Under the pieces are notes generated by a model that worked only from the letters and a program-made list of their open reading frames with translations, did not search any database and had not been told where the DNA came from. Shown one piece after another: positions 38,019 to 47,326 of a DNA stretch of 64,000 nt. Source of the DNA: Flagellimonas olearia (GTDB lineage: Bacteria > Bacteroidota > Bacteroidia > Flavobacteriales > Flavobacteriaceae); the NCBI RefSeq assembly GCF_009184425.1, contig NZ_WELG01000001.1, positions 1,983,870-2,047,869 of the forward strand, in the 5' to 3' direction. The number at the start of each line of letters is the position of its first letter. The stretch's first letter is position 1. Both the position numbers and the translations under genes were made by a program.

Positions 38019-38050
38019 AATCCTTTCTTTAAATAAACGACAACTGTTGT

Positions 38051-38866
38051 TTAAAGGGTATTCGCATAGGCAAACAAGTTGGCAAGGCCCATATTGTCTC
38101 CTAAGTTGATATGCTTATCCTTCATGAATTGTTTGACCTTTTTTTGATCTTCATCGGAAAACATGTCAAGCACTTCAGATTTCTTGGCCTTCATATATTC
38201 TGGCGTTCCACCATTCACGGATACGTAGTACTCCACCTTATCCAAAAATCGATGGGGGAATCCCTTATCCAAAGAAGTTTTTGCAGGCTTGCCTTCTTTA
38301 AAGACTTTTACACGTTTTTCATAGAGCACATATTCTCCTCCTTTCACCAATGGCGAAAGATAACCTTTAACAGTAGCACCTTTGTCATCAGTGTATTGCA
38401 TATACATAAATTCATTCCCATTGATAGAGCAGGAATACTCTTCGTTTTTCACCATGGACCTAGTGACATCCGAATCGGGGCTTTCCCTTAATTCCACTTC
38501 ATCATTATACGCGTCAAAACGCATATACATTCTCTTAAAGGCAATACCGTTCTGATAAAGCCCACCAATTTTAAAAGATTCGTCTAGGTATATGGTTCCA
38601 TCTATATCCTCCAAGGTAAGGTTGACATCTTCACCCAAACGGCCCATTTTGGTCCGCATATCATTATAGAGGTCCATCATCCATGGGTTATTGCCCATAT
38701 CAGCATCTTCAGCGCCGGTACCTTTCATCAGAGCAAGTCTGTTTTGGGTAAACATACCTCCCTCACCGGGAGAATGGATATTTCCTTGGGCATTTGCAAA
38801 TGAAACCATCAATGCAAATAGTGCAAAGGAAAAGACACGAGCTTTATTGGTATAACAAGTTTTCAT
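38051..38866 (-). CDS. Secreted protein, tandem paralogue family, member 4
   Basis: 271 residues with a signal peptide ending near VSFANAQ. The mature protein shares MGNNPWMMDLYNDMRTKMGR, VNLTLEDIDGTIYLDESFKI, RFDAYNDEVELRESPDSDVT, YSCSINGNEFMYM, and ends LANLFAYANTL. It is intermediate between members 2/3 and member 1. It is the first gene of a run of three with gaps of 32 and 59 bases, so its upstream region (38867-39351) probably carries the promoter. Function unknown. Confidence 0.8.
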   Translation of the reverse strand: MKTCYTNKARVFSFALFALMVSFANAQGNIHSPGEGGMFTQNRLALMKGTGAEDADMGNNPWMMDLYNDMRTKMGRLGEDVNLTLEDIDGTIYLDESFKIGGLYQNGIAFKRMYMRFDAYNDEVELRESPDSDVTRSMVKNEEYSCSINGNEFMYMQYTDDKGATVKGYLSPLVKGGEYVLYEKRVKVFKEGKPAKTSLDKGFPHRFLDKVEYYVSVNGGTPEYMKAKKSEVLDMFSDEDQKKVKQFMKDKHINLGDNMGLANLFAYANTL

Positions 38867-39351
38867 CTTACTTCTATGATTTTTGATTTAAGTTAAATAT
38901 ATAAAAATTAAGGAGTTAAACATAACAATCCTTAGATCTATTTAGAAGAGACACACCCATAAAGAGTCCATTCATGCACCAAAAAGAGTCATAAAGCCTG
39001 CAATTCCCACAAACACCATACTGAACCACATCATAGCCAAAGCAAGCCCTACTCAAAAGAAACCCTCAATAGTCCCCATATATATTAAGGTATACTAACA
39101 AAATGTTAAACCCTTTTTAAGAAGCACAATTAAGGATGTTGTTGCAAAACACCTTATTAAGTGAACTAAATGGATGTTTTTTTAACAACACCTAATTTTT
39201 ATAGGTTAAAATTAACAAGTTTTTTAAATACATGCACTCATTTTATTGTTAACGCATTTGCTAACATCATCTTAAAAATTTAATAAAATTAGTTTGGATT
39301 ATTAACATGAAATTATGATTTTAGCGCCTAGCTAATTCAAATAATTTAAAA
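38867..39351. other. Intergenic regulatory region between the secreted family and susC
   Basis: 485 bases separating divergent transcription units. It is AT-rich toward both ends. The best -7 like boxes are one-mismatch forms, for example TATATTTA upstream of 38866 and TTAGTTTG near 39288. No gene, repeat or regulator-binding palindrome was recognised. Confidence 0.55.
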
Positions 39352-42300
39352 ATGAGAACAAAACTTAATGGATTGTTAACGCTGTTATTGGCGTTTGTTG
39401 TGCATCTATCCTTTGCACAAGACAAGACGATTACAGGTACTGTCACGGACGCCGATGGGCTGCCGCTGCCTGGGGTCAACATTGTCGTCGAAGGGACCAC
39501 CAACGGTACCCAAACGGATTTTGATGGAAACTATTCAATCAGTGCAAGTCAAGGTCAAACACTACTTTTCACTTATATAGGCCAAAGAGCCACAAGTAGG
39601 GTTGTTGGCGCAGGAAGCGTGGTCAATGTTCAAATGGAAGAGGACACCCAAGCCCTTGAAGAGGTAATTGTTACTGCCCTTGGTATCAAGAGGGAGAAGC
39701 AAGCCTTGGGATATGCGGTTGCCGAAGTAAGTTCTGAACAGCTGGAGGAAAAAGCCGAAGGTGATTTGGGACGTGTACTTATGGGTAAGGCCTCCGGGGT
39801 TAACATTACCCAACAGAGTGGTCTTTCCGGATCCGGTACCAATATCATTATACGGGGTTTCAACTCCTTTAGCCAAAGTAACCAACCTTTGTTCATTGTG
39901 GATGGTGTACCATTCAACGGTGACACCAACCCATCTGGTAGACAAGGTAGCCGTAATGACTTCATTAATGGTAACAACGGTTCCAGTAGGTTCTTGGATT
40001 TGGACCCAAACAGTATTGAAAGCGTGAACGTATTGAAAGGTCTAGCGGCCTCCACCCTTTACGGATCTCTAGGTAGAAACGGTGTGATCTTGATCACCAC
40101 CAAAGCTGGTTCTGGAGGAGAAGGAGCTAAAAAGACCGAAATTACGGTTACTTCTTCCATGTTCTTCAATGAAATAGCCTCAACACCAAAATATCAAAAC
40201 GAATACGGTAACGGTTTTGACCAAGCTTTTGGTTGGTTCTTCAGTAACTGGGGACCTAGCTTTAGAAGAGAAGGTCTTTCCGGCTGGGGCAACAGCTCCG
40301 CTTTTGATGCCAATGGAACACTGGCCCACCCTTATTCCACTTCCACGGATGCCATTCAGGCTGCCTTTCCAGAGTATCAAGGTGCCCGATATGTGTGGAA
40401 GCCCTATAAAAGTTTTGAGAATTTCTTTAAGACCGGTACGGTTACCAATACTTCCATCAATGTTGCGGGAGCTTCTTCAGATGGAAAAATTTCCTACAAC
40501 GTGAACTACGGTTACCTAAAAGACCAAGGTTTCACCCCTGGAAACAGCCTTAACCGAAACAACTTTGGCGTAGGGGGTAGAGCCGTATTGAGCAACAAGT
40601 TCACGGTTTCAGGTACTTTAAACTACGCAAGGACCAAGTTTATCTCCCCACCAGTTGCCTTGAGTTTGGGTAACGGTGCCACTGGTAGCGGTTCCTCAGT
40701 ATTTGGAGACCTTTACTTTACACCGCGTTCGGTTGATGTTCTTGGATTACCTTACCAAGATCCAATTACCGGAGGAAGTGTCTATTATCGTCAGAACAAC
40801 TCCATCCAGCACCCCTTGTGGACCGTGAACAACTCTGGTACACAACAACAAACCAATAGGGTGTTCGGTAACATGGCTATACAATATGACCTAAGCGAGA
40901 ACCTAAACCTTTCTTACCGTGTTGGTATTGACAACTATAGCGAGAACAACGTTAACTACCAGAACAAAGGTGGTGTAAACAGTAACAGTAATGACATTAG
41001 GCTTCAGAGCGGTGTCTACGAAACTTGGAACAACACCAATACCATTTGGGACCACAACTTGGCATTCAACGGTGATTTTGATTTGACTGAAACCGTTGGA
41101 AGTACTTTCAACTTAGGTTTCAACGGAAGAAGGGAAGTATTTAACCAAACCGGTGTTTCCAGTGATGGTCAGCAGGTGTTTGGCGTACTTCGCCACTTCA
41201 ACTTCTTGAACAATAACGAAATCCAACAGACCTCAGAACGTAACGTAATTGGTTTGTACGGACAGGTGGAATTTGATTATGATAATTTTGTCTTCGTTAC
41301 TTTGGCAGGAAGAAACGACTGGGTATCCAACTTGGATAAAGCCAACCGCTCTTTGTTCTATCCTAGTGCGAGTTTGTCATTCGTTCCAACAACCGCTTTT
41401 GACGGATTGAAAAGTGATGTATTGAACTACTTGAAAATTAGGGCCGGTTACGGAACCTCCGCTGGTTTCCCTGATCAGAACTCTGATTCTTACCCTGTAG
41501 CCAGTAGATTGGTTTTGGATACACAAGATTTCCAAGACAATACCGGAAGAAACATCGTGACCAATACTACTCCACTTAACTTGGGTAATCCTGAATTGAA
41601 ACCTGAGCAGGTATCAGAAATTGAACTAGGGGTTGAATCCAGATGGTGGGACGGAAGAGTTACTTTGGATGCTTCCATCTATCAAAGGACCACTACAGAC
41701 CTTATTGTAACACAACCATTGGATCCATCATCCGGATATTACAGGACCACTACCAACGTAGGTGAGATTAAAGGTGAAGGTGTAGAGCTTGATTTGGGTC
41801 TGAATCTAATCCGTAGCGATAGTGATGGATTTAACTGGAACTCCAACGTAAACTTCAGTGCCACCGAAACTACCGTTGAGGATTTGGGTGCCGATACTGA
41901 TTTGATCGTATACTCTGGTTATTCCAACTTGGGTAACGCAGCTATCGAAGGTGAACCTCTTGGGGTAATCTACAGTAGCCGAGTATTGAGGGATGATGAT
42001 GGAAACCTTGTGGTTAACTCTGCTGGTGACTACGTGTTCGATTCCCAAGATGGTATCATCGGTGATCCCAACCCGGATTTCACCGTGAACTTTAACAACC
42101 AGTTCTCTTATAAGAATTTCAACTTTGGATTCCAGTTTAACTGGACACAAGGTGGTGACATCTACTCCGGTACAATTGCAACATTGTTGGGTAGAGGTTT
42201 GATTGAAGAGACTGTTGACAGGGAAAACACATTTATCCTTCCTGGTGTTCAACAGAGTGATGGACGAGTGAACGATGTACAGATAAACAACTCGGATTAC

Positions 42301-42603
42301 TACTTTACAAACGTTCTTTTCGGTCCTAGTGAACTGCAAGTTTACGATGCAACCTTGCTAAGACTTCAAGAAGTTTCCTTGGGTTACTCAGTACCTAAGA
42401 AGTTCTTGGATAAAACTCCATTTGGAAGTCTTTCTTTCACAGTTTCTGGATTCAACCTATGGTATGATGCCATAAACACTCCGGATGGTGCCAACTTTGA
42501 TCCTAACACATCTGGTACTGGTGTTGGTAACGGATTCGGGTTTGATTTCTTGAACGGACCTAGCTCCAGGAGATATGGATTTAGTGTTAAAGCAACATTC
42601 TAA
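39352..42603 (+). CDS. susC-like: SusC/RagA-type TonB-dependent outer membrane transporter
   Basis: Outer-membrane barrel that imports a ligand delivered by its SusD partner, powered by TonB. 1083 residues. Order of parts: signal peptide to FAQ (about 23); a carboxypeptidase-like beta-sandwich (TITGTVTDADGLPLPGVNIV, GNYSISASQGQTLLFTYIG); a TonB-box-like stretch EEVIVTALGI; and a plug domain with VNITQQSGLSGSGTNIIIRG and LFIVDGVPFNGDTNPS. The long aromatic-rich barrel ends in a terminal Phe (FSVKATF). Length and layout are typical of SusC proteins. The substrate cannot be inferred. The next gene begins two bases after its stop codon. Confidence 0.95.
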   Translation: MRTKLNGLLTLLLAFVVHLSFAQDKTITGTVTDADGLPLPGVNIVVEGTTNGTQTDFDGNYSISASQGQTLLFTYIGQRATSRVVGAGSVVNVQMEEDTQALEEVIVTALGIKREKQALGYAVAEVSSEQLEEKAEGDLGRVLMGKASGVNITQQSGLSGSGTNIIIRGFNSFSQSNQPLFIVDGVPFNGDTNPSGRQGSRNDFINGNNGSSRFLDLDPNSIESVNVLKGLAASTLYGSLGRNGVILITTKAGSGGEGAKKTEITVTSSMFFNEIASTPKYQNEYGNGFDQAFGWFFSNWGPSFRREGLSGWGNSSAFDANGTLAHPYSTSTDAIQAAFPEYQGARYVWKPYKSFENFFKTGTVTNTSINVAGASSDGKISYNVNYGYLKDQGFTPGNSLNRNNFGVGGRAVLSNKFTVSGTLNYARTKFISPPVALSLGNGATGSGSSVFGDLYFTPRSVDVLGLPYQDPITGGSVYYRQNNSIQHPLWTVNNSGTQQQTNRVFGNMAIQYDLSENLNLSYRVGIDNYSENNVNYQNKGGVNSNSNDIRLQSGVYETWNNTNTIWDHNLAFNGDFDLTETVGSTFNLGFNGRREVFNQTGVSSDGQQVFGVLRHFNFLNNNEIQQTSERNVIGLYGQVEFDYDNFVFVTLAGRNDWVSNLDKANRSLFYPSASLSFVPTTAFDGLKSDVLNYLKIRAGYGTSAGFPDQNSDSYPVASRLVLDTQDFQDNTGRNIVTNTTPLNLGNPELKPEQVSEIELGVESRWWDGRVTLDASIYQRTTTDLIVTQPLDPSSGYYRTTTNVGEIKGEGVELDLGLNLIRSDSDGFNWNSNVNFSATETTVEDLGADTDLIVYSGYSNLGNAAIEGEPLGVIYSSRVLRDDDGNLVVNSAGDYVFDSQDGIIGDPNPDFTVNFNNQFSYKNFNFGFQFNWTQGGDIYSGTIATLLGRGLIEETVDRENTFILPGVQQSDGRVNDVQINNSDYYFTNVLFGPSELQVYDATLLRLQEVSLGYSVPKKFLDKTPFGSLSFTVSGFNLWYDAINTPDGANFDPNTSGTGVGNGFGFDFLNGPSSRRYGFSVKATF

Positions 42604-42604
42604 G

Positions 42605-44356
42605 ATGAAAAAAATAGTTATAAAAATGAAAAACATAAGCACATATATAGCATCGGTCTTGTTTGTTGGGTCATTGATGGTATCCTGTGAATCCACCGAG
42701 TTGGATCTTACACAGGACCCTAACTACCTGACTCCTGAACAGGCAAGCCCCGATTTCTTTCTGAACTCCATTCAGGAAGATTTCGCAAGACAGATTGATG
42801 GGGAGGCCACGGGTGACCCCAACGATAACTTCACTACAGGTGGTAACGTAACCGGTGATGGATTCTCCATCTTGGGAAGTGAATTGACTCGTTTGATGCC
42901 TTTCGGCTCAAGGGATTATAGAGGTGGTTATCAAGATATTGATACAGACGATGAATGGGACAACGCCTATCGAGGTATATTGTTCGACATTCGCTCAATG
43001 ACCCCCCTTGCCGAGGAAGCTGGTTTGTCCAGACATTTGGGAATGGCCCAATTCTTTGAAGCTTATACTTTGGTGACTTTGGTAGATTTCTTCGGGGATG
43101 TACCTTACTCAGAGGCTTTGCAAGCTCCAGAAATTGTGAATCCTAATTTGGATAGCGGTGAATCTGTTTACGCAGCCGCATTGTCTTTATTGGATCAAGC
43201 CATTGTAAACTTCACCAATGAAACGGCTTCACCTCCAACAACAGATTATTTTTATGGAGGGGATTTCGAAATGTGGGTAAAAGCAGCCAACACCTTGAAA
43301 TTGAAGATTTATGTCCAGACCCGTTTAGTGGATGCTTCTGCTGCGGCTAGCTTCAATGCCATCATTACTTCGGGAGATTACATTATGGACACTTCAGAGG
43401 ATTTTGATTGGAATTGGCCAGGAACAAGTGCTTCCCAACCCGATACAAGACACCCTAACTATGGTATCAACTATGCTTCGGCCGGTGCCGCGCATTACAT
43501 ATCCAACTGGCTGGCCAACATAATGGACACCACGGATGACCCAAGGTTACGGTACTACTTCTATCGTCAGACCATTAATGTACCTGGGCAGTCTGGGTTC
43601 CCTCCAAACGAGGAACTTTTGACCTGTTCTTTGCAAACCCCACCCGCACACTATGTTACAGGAGGGTTTACATTCTGCGCCTTGCCTAACGGATACTGGG
43701 GTAGAGATCATGGTGATGACGAAGGTGGACCGCCAGATGGTTTGTTGAAAACTACTTTTGGCGTATATCCAGCCGGTGGACGTTTCGACGATGATAGCTT
43801 CGAAGCCATTGCACAAGGAATCAATCCTGCTTCATTTGGGGCTGGAGGTAAAGGAATCACTCCGATTTTGGATGCCTATATGGTTGATTTCTGGAGAGCA
43901 GAAATGGCTTTGGCAGCCAACCAGCCAGGAGTAGCGGCCACCCATTTTGAAAATGCCCTTGTAAAGCAAATCGCCAAGGTTCAATCTTATGTAGCCAATG
44001 ATGGAAATGCAGACCTGTCCTTTGAGCCAACAACAGGAGCAATCAATGATTTCGTTCTTGCCACCATTACTGCATTCAACGATGCAACTGGAAGTGAGAA
44101 GTGGGATGTATTTGGCGAGCAGTATATGGTAAGCCACTACGGAAATGGTATTGAGACCTATAATTTCTATAGAAGAACAGGATATCCTAGCACCATGCAG
44201 CCCAACAGGGAACCAGAACCAGGAGCGTACATTCGTTCCATGTACTACCCCAACCAAGCTGTTACCAGTAATCCCAACATCACACAGAAGTCCGATCAGA
44301 CCGTACCTGTGTTCTGGGATACCAATCCATCAAGTGGATTCCCATTCTCTAACTAA
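42605..44356 (+). CDS. susD-like: SusD/RagB-type substrate-binding lipoprotein
   Basis: Surface lipoprotein that forms a lid on the SusC channel. 583 residues from the ATG at 42605. An alternative ATG at 42626 gives a more normal signal peptide length. The lipobox is LMVSC, with ESTELDLTQDPN after the cysteine. The body follows the SusD-like nutrient-binding subfamily (helical TPR-like repeats; ISNWLANIMDTTDDPRLRYY; EKWDVFGEQYMVSHYGNGIE; FYRRTGYPSTMQPNREPEPG). Placed directly after susC, it makes a standard pair. Confidence 0.93.
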   Translation: MKKIVIKMKNISTYIASVLFVGSLMVSCESTELDLTQDPNYLTPEQASPDFFLNSIQEDFARQIDGEATGDPNDNFTTGGNVTGDGFSILGSELTRLMPFGSRDYRGGYQDIDTDDEWDNAYRGILFDIRSMTPLAEEAGLSRHLGMAQFFEAYTLVTLVDFFGDVPYSEALQAPEIVNPNLDSGESVYAAALSLLDQAIVNFTNETASPPTTDYFYGGDFEMWVKAANTLKLKIYVQTRLVDASAAASFNAIITSGDYIMDTSEDFDWNWPGTSASQPDTRHPNYGINYASAGAAHYISNWLANIMDTTDDPRLRYYFYRQTINVPGQSGFPPNEELLTCSLQTPPAHYVTGGFTFCALPNGYWGRDHGDDEGGPPDGLLKTTFGVYPAGGRFDDDSFEAIAQGINPASFGAGGKGITPILDAYMVDFWRAEMALAANQPGVAATHFENALVKQIAKVQSYVANDGNADLSFEPTTGAINDFVLATITAFNDATGSEKWDVFGEQYMVSHYGNGIETYNFYRRTGYPSTMQPNREPEPGAYIRSMYYPNQAVTSNPNITQKSDQTVPVFWDTNPSSGFPFSN

Positions 44357-44384
44357 TAGGCATAGAACGTAAAAAAATTAAATC

Positions 44385-45722
44385 ATGAAAAAATTTAAAA
44401 AACATATCTCATTGCTTTTTTTCGTTTGCATTGCCTTCTCATGTAGCGAAGAAAAACTTATTGACAAAATCTACAGCGATACCACAACCGGTATTGTGAT
44501 CAGGACGTTGACCGATCCAGATACCATTTCTTTTGACATTTTTGATACTTCACCCACTTGGGACATGGAAGTTGAAATACAGGATAAGGAAAATGGATCC
44601 ACGCTATCTGAAGTTAGATTGTATTTCACTTTCATTGACAACAATGATGATCCTTCTGATGATACTTCAACAGAGGCTTTGGTGGCAACCTACCCTGCTT
44701 CACACTTTTCAACACCAGGTGAGTTTGGATTGCCAACAGGAGTTCTTTCCTTGTCATACGCAGAGGCTTTATCCACTGCGGGCATCACAGTTGCCGATGT
44801 ACTTCCAGGGGACACTTTCTTCTACAGAGTGGAAGCTGAATTGACCGACGGTAGAGTATTCACCAACGATGCCAATGGTACCGTATCCGGTGGTACATTC
44901 TTTACTTCGCCATTCCAGTATTCTGAATCTTTGGAAGATGGTATTGAATTTGAAGTAGCTGACGAAAACAGAAACGTAGTTGATGTTACGGAAGGCGCTA
45001 CTAATGACGACTTCTTGTTCACAGTTAGTATAGATATGAGCGACCCAGCCTTTGCTGAAGCTGACTACATAGAGTCCGTAACCGTATATCGTTCATTTTC
45101 CGACAGAAATATTTTGGAGGGTGAAGAAGACATGTCAGAACCAGAAGCTGTTTTCCGTACATTTCCTTTAACTGACTTTACGGATACAGATGGCGTTATG
45201 ACCTTGGAATATGGTTTCCCACAGACTGAACTGTACGGTCCAGATCTTGCTTTCGAAGATTTGTTGCCCAATGACCAATTCCGTTTGCGTTATGAAATCC
45301 TGACCACAGATGGACGTCTCATTACAACTACAGAAGCTGGAACAGAATACTATTTGACTTACGACGTATTTGAATGTGTCCAATTGAATGCAGATGCTCC
45401 CTATCCTGGTGAATATACATTTGACATGAAGGATGCATATGAGGATGATTGGAACGGTGGTTACCTGACTGTGGTCCTTGACGGCGTAGCACTTGAAGAT
45501 ACATTCGCTGCTGTAGGTGCCGGAAGTACTGGCTCATTTACAGTACCAGAAGGTACCACAACATTCGAATTCTTCTACACCAGTGGAGATTGGGATGAGG
45601 AGAACACTTGGATCCTTTATGATCCTAATGGAAATCCAGCTGCTTCAGGCGGTCCGTACCCTAATGGAAACGGTTTGCCCCCAGCTGAATATCCAGGTGG
45701 CGAGATATTGGTTTGTGAATAA
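44385..45722 (+). CDS. Surface lipoprotein with duplicated domain (SusE/F position)
   Basis: 445 residues. The signal peptide ends in the lipobox IAFSC. Two similar beta domains follow. Each contains a long loop, then a PASHF/PLTDF stretch, a hydrophobic strand (VLSLSYAEAL against VMTLEYGFPQ) and a closing DGR (FYRVEAELTDGRVF against LRYEILTTDGRLI). The last 110 residues form a separate acidic module with YEDDWNGGYLTVVLDG and GDWDEENTWILYDPNGNPA, seen in many flavobacterial surface proteins. By position it corresponds to SusE/SusF-type glycan-binding accessory lipoproteins, but direct homology to them is not evident. It is followed by a terminator. Confidence 0.75.
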   Translation: MKKFKKHISLLFFVCIAFSCSEEKLIDKIYSDTTTGIVIRTLTDPDTISFDIFDTSPTWDMEVEIQDKENGSTLSEVRLYFTFIDNNDDPSDDTSTEALVATYPASHFSTPGEFGLPTGVLSLSYAEALSTAGITVADVLPGDTFFYRVEAELTDGRVFTNDANGTVSGGTFFTSPFQYSESLEDGIEFEVADENRNVVDVTEGATNDDFLFTVSIDMSDPAFAEADYIESVTVYRSFSDRNILEGEEDMSEPEAVFRTFPLTDFTDTDGVMTLEYGFPQTELYGPDLAFEDLLPNDQFRLRYEILTTDGRLITTTEAGTEYYLTYDVFECVQLNADAPYPGEYTFDMKDAYEDDWNGGYLTVVLDGVALEDTFAAVGAGSTGSFTVPEGTTTFEFFYTSGDWDEENTWILYDPNGNPAASGGPYPNGNGLPPAEYPGGEILVCE

Positions 45723-45750
45723 GAAGGAACATACCATTCTATAATTTAAA

Positions 45751-45775
45751 GGGCACCAAATAGGTGCCCTTTTTT
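45751..45775 (+). terminator. Terminator after the SusCD-lipoprotein genes
   Basis: Perfect 7-bp stem GGGCACC / GGTGCCC, loop AAATA, then TTTTTT. It ends the three-gene transcript, so the arylsulfotransferase-like and VCBS genes need read-through or their own promoters. Confidence 0.9.
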
Positions 45776-45798
45776 GATTATATTTAATAAAAACTCCT

Positions 45799-47148
45799 AT
45801 GAATCGTTTCCATCAAATAGTTACAGTTTTCTTACTGGTATTTCTCATATGCTCGTGTGAAAACAACGATAATTCCACCTTTAACGATGACAATGATCCG
45901 TCCAATGAAACGCCGACGGATGACCAGCCAACAACAGACGATGAACCAAACACTGATGACGACCCCACAACTGTCGGAGATCAGGCAGGAACTGTGGAGT
46001 TTTTAAACAAGGACTTGGTATACGATGGCTACATTCTTATAAATGATGCAGGCAATGACAGGGCTTATCTGATAGACAAACAAGGCATCATCCAACATGA
46101 ATGGGATTTGCCAAATGGCATTGGAAATGATACAGAGCTGCTTCCCAACGGCCAATTGTTGGGTATTTTAAAAGCTGAGAACCCCAAAATAGAGTACGGC
46201 GGCCAAGGCGGAAAATTACAATTGGTCAATCCCGACAACTCTGTGGCTTGGAATTTTGATTATACCAATGAAGACCATATTACCCACCATGATGTTGAAC
46301 GGCTTCCCAATGGAAATGTGATTACCCTTGTATGGGAGAAATTGGCCGCTGCAGACGCCGAAACTGCAGGATCAAGTCTTGGTATTGATATTTACCCTGA
46401 GGCCATAATAGAGGTAGACCCAGAAACCGATGAAATCGTTTGGGAATGGCATGCTTGGGACCATCTCGTCCAAGATTATGATGATACCAAAAACAACTAT
46501 GGTTCAATTGCAGACAATCCAAGACTCATCGATCTTAATTATGTACTGGACATGGAAGGTGACATTATGCACGCCAACGGCATTGAATATGACGAGGAGA
46601 ACGATTTAATCTACCTAAGCATCAATTTTTATAGCGAGGTTTGGGTAATAGACCACAGCACCACAACAGAGGAAGCTGCTTCCCACAGTGGAGGCACCTA
46701 CGCTGTTGGAGGCGATTTGGTATATCGTTTCGGAAACCCTGAAGCCTACGGCAACCCCATGGGCCAACGTCTCTTTCACAATAACCACCACCCTCTACTG
46801 CTATCCGGGGATGACTTGGGAAAAATATCCATGTTCTCCAATGGAAATGACATCCAGCAATCCACAGCCTATGAATTAGTACTGCCAAACCCTTTGGACC
46901 TTCTTGCCAATACCGATAATGAGCCAACCGTGGATTGGAGTTTTACAGACCCGGACCTGTATTCCGGTAAAGTATCCGGCATGGTGAGGCTTCCCAATGG
47001 CAATAGGATGATTACTGAAGGTGATTTTGGCGTTTGGGAAGTTACCGAAGCAGGTGAGGTAGTCTGGAAGTTCAATACTGCAGGCTTCTTTTGGAGAGCA
47101 TATCATTACGACAAAGATGACCCCGCAATTGTTGCTTTGGGACTCTGA
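45799..47148 (+). CDS. Arylsulfotransferase (ASST)-family lipoprotein
   Basis: 449 residues. A lipobox (FLICSC) is followed by a low-complexity Asp/Thr/Pro linker (about 25-65) that would hold the domain off the membrane. The rest is a beta-propeller-like ASST region with repeated LPNG turns (ELLPNGQLLGIL, RLPNGNVITLVWEK, RLPNGNRMITEGDFGVW), VDPETDEIVWEWHAWDHL, a conserved HHDVE, HANGIEYDEENDLIYLS and HNNHHP. Family enzymes move sulfate between phenolic donors and acceptors by a histidine intermediate. Whether this lipid-anchored form is catalytic is open. Confidence 0.83.
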   Translation: MNRFHQIVTVFLLVFLICSCENNDNSTFNDDNDPSNETPTDDQPTTDDEPNTDDDPTTVGDQAGTVEFLNKDLVYDGYILINDAGNDRAYLIDKQGIIQHEWDLPNGIGNDTELLPNGQLLGILKAENPKIEYGGQGGKLQLVNPDNSVAWNFDYTNEDHITHHDVERLPNGNVITLVWEKLAAADAETAGSSLGIDIYPEAIIEVDPETDEIVWEWHAWDHLVQDYDDTKNNYGSIADNPRLIDLNYVLDMEGDIMHANGIEYDEENDLIYLSINFYSEVWVIDHSTTTEEAASHSGGTYAVGGDLVYRFGNPEAYGNPMGQRLFHNNHHPLLLSGDDLGKISMFSNGNDIQQSTAYELVLPNPLDLLANTDNEPTVDWSFTDPDLYSGKVSGMVRLPNGNRMITEGDFGVWEVTEAGEVVWKFNTAGFFWRAYHYDKDDPAIVALGL

Positions 47149-47326
47149 ACCCTAAGAAGTATCACACCCTGCCTTCTTTTGATTTTTGCAAAATGATGAA
47201 AGAATATTAAAATTTATTGAATTTGGAGCCCTGATTTCCATCAACAGCATATTGATATATAATCCAAAGGGATAACATTGGCTTTTAAGAGAATTTTATG
47301 ATATATTAACTTAAAATTTTCTTAAA

